Origin: Rhodospirillales bacterium
Lineage (GTDB): Bacteria; Pseudomonadota; Alphaproteobacteria; Rhodospirillales; UBA2165
Assembly: GCA_013204125.1 (NCBI GenBank)
Contig: JABMOP010000549.1
Span: forward strand, 1-5,650
Length of the DNA: 5,650 nt
Reading direction: 5' to 3'
Shown piece by piece: positions 1-5,650 of this stretch (the stretch's first letter is position 1; each line of letters begins with the position of its first letter). The notes under the pieces were generated by a model. That model was given only the letters and a program-made list of their open reading frames with translations. It did no database searches and was not told the DNA's origin. Both the position numbers and the translations under genes were made by a program.

Positions 1-239
1 CGCTCGCCGGTTTCCCATTTGCCTTTGACAAACTGCACGATGCCGACTTTCATTCCGTGGCCGATGCAACGGGCAACCATACCCATGGCGGCGGTGGTTT
101 TGCCTTTCCCCTTGCCGGTATGGACGATCAACAACCCGCCTTCTTTGACTTTCTTGGCGAGCAACTTGTCCTTGGCCGCTTTGTGTTTGCGCCGTTTTTC
201 ATTGGCACGCGCATTCAAGTCCTCGTTTTCGGTGCTCAT
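1..239 (-). CDS. cobO: Cob(I)yrinic acid a,c-diamide adenosyltransferase, 5' part (cut by window edge)
   Basis: This gene encodes the N-terminal 79 residues of a CobO/CobA-type corrinoid adenosyltransferase, which moves the 5'-deoxyadenosyl group of ATP onto the Co(I) of cobyrinic acid a,c-diamide in the cytoplasm. I translated it by hand from the ATG at 239-237. It opens with a charged, Lys/Arg-rich stretch (about residues 10-32). A beta strand GGLLIVHT (34-41) then leads into the P-loop GKGKGKTT (42-49), followed by AAMGMVARCIGHGMKVGIVQF, split here as residues 50-59 and 60-70. This arrangement is typical of the family, whose members are usually about 200 aa, so more than half of the protein lies beyond the left edge. 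The start codon shares ATGA with the cobN stop (4-base overlap), and GGAAGG lies 9 bases upstream, so translational coupling to cobN is likely. The P-loop form separates it from the unrelated PduO and EutT adenosyltransferases. Family assignment is firm; the C-terminal part cannot be judged. Confidence 0.94.
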   Translation of the reverse strand, partial: MSTENEDLNARANEKRRKHKAAKDKLLAKKVKEGGLLIVHTGKGKGKTTAAMGMVARCIGHGMKVGIVQFVKGKWETGE

Positions 240-3200
240 GCTGCTTTTCCTTCCATTAACGAGGCGAGAAGCGTTCCCGCTGAATTGGATTTAGGATGCC
301 AGAACCCGCGTTCCACGGCTTCTTCAAACCGCTCGGCGATTTCGCGCATCGCGGCTGGGTTATTGTCTTGGATAAATTCACGCACGCGCGCGTCCTCTAT
401 ATAGGCGGTAAATAACTGGTCAAAGTGATGGTCTTCGACAATGCGCGATGTGGCGGCGAAGGCGAACAGGTAATCGACTGTGGCGGCAATTTCGAACGCT
501 CCTTTGTAGCCGTGGCGCATGACGCCTTCGATCCATTTGGGATTGGCGGCGCGGGCGCGGACGACGCGGCCGATCTCGTCTGACAGCGGACGGATTTTAG
601 GGCTTTCGGGCCGGCTATGGTCGTTGTGATAGATCGTCGGTTGAACCCCCGATAAATGGCGAACGGCAGCGGTGATGCCGCCTTCGAACTGGTAATAATC
701 GTCGCTGTCCAGAATATCGTGTTCGCGGTTGTCTTGGTTATGCAGCACCAATTGAACGCCCTTGAGGCGGGCTTCGAACAATCCTTGTTCTGCCGCGCCT
801 TCCACCCCGCCGCCATAGGCGTAGCCGCCCCAGGCAACATAGGCGCGGGATAAATCTTCATCCCCTTCCCAACATTTTTCGTCGATCAAGGCTTGCAGCC
901 CGGCGCCGTAGGCCCCGGGTTTTGATCCGAACACCCGGTGACCTGCTTTAAGGGCGGCGGCACCGGCGTCCAGGCCTTGGGCGCGGAGGGTTTTGGCGTC
1001 TTCGGCAACTTGCGCAGCCAGGGGGTTGGACGCCGCATCTTCGCCCAATGCGGCAACGGCGCGGGCGGCGGAATCCAATAAATCCACTTGCGCCGGAAAG
1101 GCGTCGCGGAAAAATCCGGAAATGCGGAACACAACATCCACACGCGGGCGACCGAGCACGCCGAGCGGCATTACTTCAAATCCGATCACCCGGCCTGAAT
1201 GTTTATCCCATTGGGGCTGCACCCCCATAAGCGCCAGCGCCTGGGCGATATCATCGCCGCCGGTGCGCATATTGGCGGTGCCCCAGGCGCTTAACGCAAT
1301 GCGCTTGGGGTATTCGCCGTGGTCTTGAAAATGCCGCTCGATTAAAAGCCCCGCCGATTTCCAGCCCAAAGCCCACGCCGCCGGGGTCGGCACGGCGCGG
1401 CAGTCCACCGAATAAAAATTACGCCCGGTCGGCAAAACGTCGAGCCGTCCGCGCGTCGGCGCGCCGCTCGGACCGGGTGCGACAAAGCGGCCATCCAGCC
1501 CGGTCATCAAGCCATCCAATTCGCATCTGCCGCAATCGGCAATGGTTGGCGCCAGATGGTCGGCAATATAGGTGAGCACCGGAATTGCCGCATGCCATTT
1601 GGGGTCGGGCACGGCCTCGCCGGCGACCAAATTGTTGGCCAGCGCTTCCAGCCTTTCGATTGTATCGCCATTTGTCCGCCACGGGGCGTCCATGATTTGG
1701 AGCGCATCCGGTTTGGGTCCAGCCCATTCGCCGCCCATTTCGCAATCCAATGGATCAAAGTCCACAAACCCCATATCGGCAGCTAAGGCACGAATGAGAG
1801 ACGCGTTTTCGTCATTGCCTTGCCCGCGCGGCAGGCGGGTTAGCGCCACCAATAAATCGACTGCCAGACTGCCGCCCGGCGCGCGGCCGAATATATGCAG
1901 CCCGTCCCTAATCTGCATTTCTTTCAGCTCGCACAAATAATTGTCGATCTTGGCAAGTTGCTCTTGTTCGCCGTCGCCGCCGGTGATGCCGACATCTTTG
2001 TCGAGGCCAATGGACCGGCTGAGTTCGATGATTTGCCCGCCCAATAATTTAAGGCGCCTCGGATCCATGCCCGATGCCAGATAATATTCATCGACCAATT
2101 GTTCCAAATCGCGAAGCGGGCCGTAGCTTTCAGCGCGGGTCAGGGGCGGCGTCAGATGATCGATAATCACCGCTTGCGCCCGGCGCTTTGCTTGCGTGCC
2201 TTCGCCGGGGTCATTGACGATGAAAGGATAAAGATGCGGCAAGGGTCCAAGGGCGGCTTCGGGGAAGCAGGTTTCGTCCAAGGCCAAGGCCTTGCCCGGC
2301 AGCCATTCCAGATTGCCGTGCTTGCCGAAATGAATGATGGCGTCGACGCCCATCCCCCGGCGCAGCCAGCCATAGAACGCCATGTAGCCGTGCGGCGGCG
2401 CCAGATCGGGATCGTGGTAGCTGGACGTTGGATCGATGTTGTAGCCGCGCGCGGGCTGCACCGCCAAAACGATATTGCCGAACACATGCGCGCCCAGAAT
2501 AAAATCGCCACCATCGACAAATGGATCGTCTTCGGGCGGTCCCCAGCGCTTGGTTACTTGGCCGCGCGTCTCTTCAGGCAAGGTATCGAAAAATTCCTGA
2601 TAGTCCTCGAGCCCGTATTTAATGCCGCCGACCCTTATCCCGGCAGCATTGGTCGGCCCGGCCAGCAAACGATCCATTATCGCCTTGCCGGTTTTAGGCG
2701 CGTCCGAGCCAAGATCATAACCGTCCTCGGCGAGGCGCGCTAAAACTGCCGCCGCGCCCGCCGGTGTATCCAAGCCGACACCGTTGCCGATCCGCCCATC
2801 CTTGTTCGGGTAATTGGCAACGATGATTGCAACCAGCCGGTCTTTGGTTGGTTTGCGCCGAAGCCGCGCCCAGCGGGCGGCCAATTGGGCTGTAAAGCGG
2901 ACCCGGCTTGCCACCGGCTGATGACGGATAATGGCCGTTTCGGTTTGGCCGTCAATTTCGTCGGCGTTTTTAAACGATATGGCGCGGGTGATGATGCGCC
3001 CGTCCACTTCCGGCAAGGCGACGTTCATGGCAAGATCGCGGGGTCTTAGCCCATTGGCGCCGTCGGTCCAGGTCTCATAATTTCCGCCTGATAATATCAC
3101 CTGCAACACCGGGCAATCGGCCTCGGTGAACGGGGTTGCTTGGGCTTCTAATCCCGGCGCTGAAACGGCGAAACCGGTCAGGTTGAGGATCACGTCGGCT

Positions 3201-3973
3201 TTTGTGTCGGCCAGATACGCCGCGACGATTTCGCCCGAAGCCTGATCCTTCAAGCTGCCGGTGACTATGGGCAAGGGATTAAGCCCCTGGTCTTGAAGCG
3301 CGTTGATCAACGCGTCGATGGGCGCCAGGTCATTTGCTTGCACCAGGGCGCGGTAAAAAACGATTGCGGCGACCGGTGCACCGTCCTGCCAATCTGCGCC
3401 GACGTCTTCCAAGGAAGGAAGCACCGCGCCCGGCCAATATAAGCCGGCGCGCACCAAGGGCGCCGGTTCCCGCCATTCGGTCTCGCGGCCCAATTGATCG
3501 GCGCAAAAGTTTAAGAAATTTGTCGCGTTCGCCGCCCCGCCATGGGCACAATATTGCCACAAACGGTGACAGGCTTCCGCCGGCAAGGTGGAATAAGCCC
3601 CAAGTTCCGGGTCCGGATGGTCATCGCCCGGAACGATCGCCAGCTTGATGCCTTTATCCCGGCAAAGCGCCAATAATTCCTCGGCGCCGTAAGGCCAGTA
3701 TCCGATCCCGCCCAAAAGCCGCACGACCACTAATTTTGCGTGTGCGAGGGTGTTTTCGAGATAGGTATCGACCGACAAGTTATGACCAAGCTGCATCAGA
3801 TTGGCGAGGCGCAGCGTCGGAAAATCATCGGCCAAATTTTTGTGCGCTTCGGCCAGTAAGGAAAGATCGCTCGACGCCGCTGAGAGGACAACGATCTCGC
3901 CCGGCGATTGGCCGAGATCGACGGCTTCGGTTCCGTCGCTTATTTGTCCCGGTTGGATGACCAGTAGATGCAT
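236..3973 (-). CDS. cobN: Aerobic cobaltochelatase, large subunit CobN
   Basis: CobN is the porphyrinoid-binding subunit of the ATP-dependent CobNST chelatase, which inserts Co(II) into hydrogenobyrinic acid a,c-diamide; it is related to the Mg-chelatase H subunits ChlH/BchH. The 1245-residue product is complete and close to the usual family length of about 1250-1280. The N-terminus (MHLLVIQPG) is the typical CobN start. Family blocks recognised in order are NYPNKDGRIGNGVGLDTP (387-404), HFGKHGNLEWLPGK (548-561), LSAWGTANMRTGGDD (894-908), FGSKPGAYGAG (1015-1025), YGGGVEG (1053-1059), DSDDYYQFEGG (1089-1099) and MRHGYKGAFE (1152-1161). There is no signal peptide or membrane segment, which fits a cytoplasmic enzyme. 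It begins 9 bases after cobW, with AAGG 7 bases before the ATG, and overlaps cobO by 4 bases. CobS and CobT, the AAA+ motor partners, are not in the window. The cobalamin-gene neighbours argue against a Mg-chelatase. I saw no frameshift or internal stop. Confidence 0.98.
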   Translation of the reverse strand: MHLLVIQPGQISDGTEAVDLGQSPGEIVVLSAASSDLSLLAEAHKNLADDFPTLRLANLMQLGHNLSVDTYLENTLAHAKLVVVRLLGGIGYWPYGAEELLALCRDKGIKLAIVPGDDHPDPELGAYSTLPAEACHRLWQYCAHGGAANATNFLNFCADQLGRETEWREPAPLVRAGLYWPGAVLPSLEDVGADWQDGAPVAAIVFYRALVQANDLAPIDALINALQDQGLNPLPIVTGSLKDQASGEIVAAYLADTKADVILNLTGFAVSAPGLEAQATPFTEADCPVLQVILSGGNYETWTDGANGLRPRDLAMNVALPEVDGRIITRAISFKNADEIDGQTETAIIRHQPVASRVRFTAQLAARWARLRRKPTKDRLVAIIVANYPNKDGRIGNGVGLDTPAGAAAVLARLAEDGYDLGSDAPKTGKAIMDRLLAGPTNAAGIRVGGIKYGLEDYQEFFDTLPEETRGQVTKRWGPPEDDPFVDGGDFILGAHVFGNIVLAVQPARGYNIDPTSSYHDPDLAPPHGYMAFYGWLRRGMGVDAIIHFGKHGNLEWLPGKALALDETCFPEAALGPLPHLYPFIVNDPGEGTQAKRRAQAVIIDHLTPPLTRAESYGPLRDLEQLVDEYYLASGMDPRRLKLLGGQIIELSRSIGLDKDVGITGGDGEQEQLAKIDNYLCELKEMQIRDGLHIFGRAPGGSLAVDLLVALTRLPRGQGNDENASLIRALAADMGFVDFDPLDCEMGGEWAGPKPDALQIMDAPWRTNGDTIERLEALANNLVAGEAVPDPKWHAAIPVLTYIADHLAPTIADCGRCELDGLMTGLDGRFVAPGPSGAPTRGRLDVLPTGRNFYSVDCRAVPTPAAWALGWKSAGLLIERHFQDHGEYPKRIALSAWGTANMRTGGDDIAQALALMGVQPQWDKHSGRVIGFEVMPLGVLGRPRVDVVFRISGFFRDAFPAQVDLLDSAARAVAALGEDAASNPLAAQVAEDAKTLRAQGLDAGAAALKAGHRVFGSKPGAYGAGLQALIDEKCWEGDEDLSRAYVAWGGYAYGGGVEGAAEQGLFEARLKGVQLVLHNQDNREHDILDSDDYYQFEGGITAAVRHLSGVQPTIYHNDHSRPESPKIRPLSDEIGRVVRARAANPKWIEGVMRHGYKGAFEIAATVDYLFAFAATSRIVEDHHFDQLFTAYIEDARVREFIQDNNPAAMREIAERFEEAVERGFWHPKSNSAGTLLASLMEGKAA
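249..254 (-). promoter_or_regulatory. Ribosome binding site of cobO, inside the cobN 3' end
   Basis: On the minus strand GGAAGG (254-249) sits 9 bases before the cobO ATG. It lies wholly within the last codons of cobN (the Met-Glu-Gly before the C-terminal Lys-Ala-Ala). Together with the ATGA stop/start overlap it fixes the cobO start and suggests that ribosomes finishing cobN re-initiate on cobO. Confidence 0.7.
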
Positions 3974-3980
3974 GGCGGCG

Positions 3981-3984
3981 CCTT
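3981..3984 (-). promoter_or_regulatory. Ribosome binding site of cobN overlapping the cobW stop
   Basis: On the minus strand the cobW stop TAA runs directly into GG, so that AAGG (3984-3981) shares two bases with the stop codon and lies 7 bases before the cobN ATG. It is a modest Shine-Dalgarno that supports the chosen start, and its position suggests that translation of cobN follows that of cobW. Confidence 0.6.
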
Positions 3985-5026
3985 AAATATTGTTCCGGCG
4001 AAGCGCAGTTTCGATGGCCGCCTTATCGAGGCCGGTCAGCCCGATGACCACAAGCCGGCTTTGACGGGTCTCTCCATCTGCCCACGGGCGGTCGTAATAG
4101 CTGTCGACGCGCGGGCCGACCCCTTGCACAACTAGGCGCGCGGGCTTGCCTGAAATATGGGCGATGCCCTTGATACGCAAAACGCCTTCAAGGCCAAGTG
4201 TGTTTTCTACAGCTTCGTTGATATGGGCGGGATCGGCGCATGCGGGCAAATCAACGACGAAAGTTTCAAAATCATCGTGGTCGTGCTCGCCTTCTGCGTC
4301 GTGATGGGACCAGCGATTATCCACATCTTCTTCGGCGGCGGCGCCAAGCCCCAAAATGAGCGCCGGGTCGAGCTTGCCGTGCGAAGCTACAAGGGCTTTC
4401 ACCGCCGGGCGGGTTTTGTTTCCCACAATTTCAATAACCCTGACTTGCGCCCGATCATCCATCAAATCCGATTTTGAGACCACTACCAGATCGGCCGAGG
4501 CCAATTGATCTTCGAACACTTCTTCCAACGGGCTGTCATGATCCAATTGCTCATCTTCGGCGCGCTGGCTCTGCACAGCGTCCGGATCGCTTGCGAACAG
4601 GCCGGCCATTACTGCCGGGCCATCGACCACGGCAACGACGCCATCAACCGTCGTCCGCGAGCGCACTTCGGGCCATTGGAACGCCTTTACCAGAGGCTTG
4701 GGCAGTGCCAGGCCCGACGTTTCGATGACGATGTGGTCGGGCTTGTCATCGCGGTCCAACAGGGATTCTAAGGCCGGGATAAAATCATCGGCGACGGTGC
4801 AGCAGATGCAGCCATTGGCCAGTTCCAGCACATCCTCTTCGCTACAGCTTTCGATGCCGCAGCTCTTGATAATATCCGCGTCGATACCGAGATCGCCGAA
4901 TTCATTAATGATAAGCGCCAAGCGTTTGCCATTGGCATTTTCCAGCAAATGACGGATCAGACTGGTTTTTCCCGCGCCCAAGAAACCAGTGATAACCGTG
5001 ACGGGGATTTTACGTAAATTCTGCAT
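3983..5026 (-). CDS. cobW: CobW, GTP-dependent cobalt chaperone for cobalamin synthesis (COG0523 family)
   Basis: CobW is a cytoplasmic G3E-class P-loop GTPase. Work on family members shows that Mg-GTP-bound CobW binds Co(II) tightly, and it is thought to pass the metal to the cobaltochelatase. The 347-residue product shows the Walker A loop GFLGAGKTS (14-22), the NEFGDLGID block (41-49), the metal-binding CxCC motif as CICC (73-76), the ETSGLALP block (102-109) and an SKSD guanine-recognition motif (184-187; the usual form is N/TKxD). A His/Asp-rich linker lies at 241-252, before the C-terminal CobW_C-type domain (about 254-345). Length is usual for CobW. AAGGA 6 bases before the ATG supports the start. 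COG0523 also contains zinc chaperones and nitrile hydratase activators, but the position directly upstream of cobN, in an operon led by a B12 riboswitch, makes the cobalt role the best reading. The metal preference itself is inferred from context and not visible in the sequence. Confidence 0.95.
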   Translation of the reverse strand: MQNLRKIPVTVITGFLGAGKTSLIRHLLENANGKRLALIINEFGDLGIDADIIKSCGIESCSEEDVLELANGCICCTVADDFIPALESLLDRDDKPDHIVIETSGLALPKPLVKAFQWPEVRSRTTVDGVVAVVDGPAVMAGLFASDPDAVQSQRAEDEQLDHDSPLEEVFEDQLASADLVVVSKSDLMDDRAQVRVIEIVGNKTRPAVKALVASHGKLDPALILGLGAAAEEDVDNRWSHHDAEGEHDHDDFETFVVDLPACADPAHINEAVENTLGLEGVLRIKGIAHISGKPARLVVQGVGPRVDSYYDRPWADGETRQSRLVVIGLTGLDKAAIETALRRNNI

Positions 5027-5032
5027 CGATGG

Positions 5033-5037
5033 TCCTT
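5033..5037 (-). promoter_or_regulatory. Ribosome binding site of cobW
   Basis: AAGGA on the minus strand (5037-5033) lies in the 20-base gap between the cobU stop and the cobW ATG, 6 bases before the start codon. The gap is too short for a convincing independent promoter, and I see no terminator hairpin in it, so cobU and cobW are read as co-transcribed. Confidence 0.65.
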
Positions 5038-5046
5038 AAAAGAGTG

Positions 5047-5565
5047 TCATTTCAATTTCTGCGGCAGGCCGGCGGTCACCAAATAGACATGATCCGCCGC
5101 CGCCGCGATTTCCTGGTTCAGTGTGCCCGCAAAGTCGCAAAATTCCCGCGCCATTTTATTTTCCGGCACGATGCCGCCGCCAACTTCGTTTGAAACCAGC
5201 ACCAGAGGAAACGGCGCGTTTTCGGCCGCTCGGGCCAGCGCCGCTATTTCTTTTTCTAGATTCCGATCCTGGTGCATCAAATTCGAAAGCCAAAGGGTCA
5301 GGCAATCGACCAACATTGGGGCGCCTTCGCCTACGTCAATGACGCCGACCAAATTCAGCGGTTCTTCCAGCGTCGTCCAATTTCCCCCGCGTCTCTTCTG
5401 GTGTGCTTTGATGCGCGCGTCCATTTCGCCGCCCAGGTTTTCGGCGGTGGCGACATAAACCGCACGGCTTTGCGCGTCGAACATATTTTCGGCGAAGGCG
5501 CTTTTGCCCGAACGGGCGCCGCCCAAAACAAGCGTCGTGCCGGATATATCGCTGCTATGTGCCAT
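5047..5565 (-). CDS. cobU: Bifunctional adenosylcobinamide kinase / adenosylcobinamide-phosphate guanylyltransferase
   Basis: This enzyme (CobU in Salmonella, CobP in Pseudomonas denitrificans) phosphorylates adenosylcobinamide and then transfers GMP from GTP to make adenosylcobinamide-GDP, the activated form used in the nucleotide-loop assembly step. The 172-residue product has the usual family length. It shows the Walker A loop GGARSGKS (15-22), the segment RIKAHQKRR (51-59) whose H55 corresponds by motif to the guanylylated His46 of Salmonella CobU, VDCLTLWLSN (86-95), SNEVGGGIVP (125-134), and the typical C-terminal ending LVTAGLPQKLK (162-172). The start is well fixed: in-frame stops TGA and TAA lie at 5598-5593, the ATG at 5565 is the first ATG or GTG after them, and a strong GGAGGA lies 9 bases upstream. 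It is the first gene after the riboswitch, so it should be the cistron under direct translational control. Naming caution: cobU of P. denitrificans is a different enzyme (the CobT-type phosphoribosyltransferase). Confidence 0.97.
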   Translation of the reverse strand: MAHSSDISGTTLVLGGARSGKSAFAENMFDAQSRAVYVATAENLGGEMDARIKAHQKRRGGNWTTLEEPLNLVGVIDVGEGAPMLVDCLTLWLSNLMHQDRNLEKEIAALARAAENAPFPLVLVSNEVGGGIVPENKMAREFCDFAGTLNQEIAAAADHVYLVTAGLPQKLK

Positions 5566-5574
5566 GAACGTAAT

Positions 5575-5589
5575 TCCTCCGCCCGAGGA
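5575..5589 (-). promoter_or_regulatory. Ribosome-binding-site sequestering hairpin of cobU (riboswitch expression platform)
   Basis: On the minus strand TCCTC (5589-5585), a 5-base loop GGGCG and GAGGA (5579-5575) form a perfect 5-bp stem. The 3' arm contains most of the cobU Shine-Dalgarno GGAGGA (5580-5575). A shifted 4-bp register, CTCC with GGAG (5590-5587 with 5580-5577), is also possible and covers the same site. No U-run follows, so this is not an intrinsic terminator. A translational OFF switch acting on cobU is the natural reading. The stem is read directly from the sequence; its regulatory role is inferred. Confidence 0.72.
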
Positions 5590-5592
5590 GAC

Positions 5593-5650
5593 TTATCAAG
5601 TGCGTTCCAAAACAAACCGACGGAGAGGTCTCCTGGCTTCGGCGTTAATC
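5593..5650 (-). ncRNA. Cobalamin riboswitch, 3' end of the aptamer with B12 box (cut by window edge)
   Basis: The minus strand carries AGCCAGGAGACCTCTC at 5638-5623. It matches the consensus B12 box AGCCAGGAGACCTGCC at 14 of 16 positions, including the first 13 in a row. It is preceded by GATTAACGCCGA, as commonly seen before the box in proteobacterial cobalamin riboswitches, and followed by CGTCGG, which would be the 3' arm of stem P1. The 5' arm of P1 and the core helices lie beyond the right edge, so the fold cannot be checked here. The box stands about 58 bases before the cobU start, directly ahead of a cobalamin operon, as expected for adenosylcobalamin feedback control. The boundary on the cobU side is approximate. 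Confidence 0.88.

Noticed and set aside
397..861. A 154-codon open frame on the minus strand in another frame of cobN
   Set aside because: It overlaps the highly conserved C-terminal part of CobN and its translation is low-complexity and rich in Pro, Ser and Thr, as expected of an out-of-frame reading. It is not evidence of a frameshift, since the CobN frame is open throughout.
2099..2743. A 214-codon open frame on the plus strand opposite cobN
   Set aside because: It lies entirely antisense to well-conserved CobN blocks (including 387-404 and 548-561), shows no domain I recognise and has no clear ribosome binding site. Long antisense frames are common opposite GC-rich genes.
236..3973. CobN read as a magnesium chelatase H subunit (BchH/ChlH)
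   Set aside because: The families are homologous, but the typical CobN N-terminus, the length, and the cobU, cobW and cobO neighbours all point to cobalt chelation. No bacteriochlorophyll gene is present.
5575..5589. The hairpin before cobU as an intrinsic terminator
   Set aside because: The stem is only 5 bp and is followed by AATTACG with no U-run, while its 3' arm is the Shine-Dalgarno of cobU. A translational sequestering role fits better.
1..5650. Search for an undescribed system, mobile element, CRISPR array, tRNA or foreign island
   Set aside because: Virtually every base belongs to four cobalamin genes or their leader. I saw no direct-repeat array, transposase, integrase, tRNA-like fold or abrupt change in base composition.

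Overview
The window is a compact stretch of an aerobic-pathway (late cobalt insertion) cobalamin biosynthesis operon. All genes lie on the minus strand, so transcription runs from the right edge to the left edge in the order cobU (= cobP) - cobW - cobN - cobO. CobN and a CobN-adjacent CobW point to the aerobic route first worked out in Pseudomonas denitrificans. The protein sequences and the moderately high GC content (by eye) suggest an alphaproteobacterium, perhaps of the Rhodospirillales; that placement is an inference and no phylogeny was run.

Layout, right to left. Positions 5593-5650 hold the 3' end of a cobalamin riboswitch aptamer with a recognisable B12 box; the rest of the aptamer lies beyond the right edge. 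It is followed by a short hairpin (5575-5589) that buries the strong Shine-Dalgarno sequence of cobU. Next come cobU (5047-5565), a 20-base gap, cobW (3983-5026), a 9-base gap, cobN (236-3973, complete at 1245 aa), and the first 79 codons of cobO (1-239), which overlaps the end of cobN by four bases and runs off the left edge. No terminator, tRNA, rRNA, mobile element, CRISPR array or gene-free stretch over 300 bases was seen.

How the genes work together: CobW is a GTP-dependent Co(II) chaperone thought to supply cobalt to the chelatase. CobN is the large, substrate-binding chelatase subunit that inserts cobalt into hydrogenobyrinate a,c-diamide, together with CobS and CobT, which are not in this window. 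CobO adenosylates the reduced product. CobU later activates adenosylcobinamide to its GDP form for attachment of the lower ligand. The riboswitch ahead of cobU would let the end product shut down the operon.

The window looks like a well-conserved, ordinary metabolic operon and I found no undescribed system. The most informative detail is the riboswitch switching mechanism that can be read directly: a 7-base segment of the B12 box is perfectly complementary to the strand that sequesters the cobU ribosome binding site.
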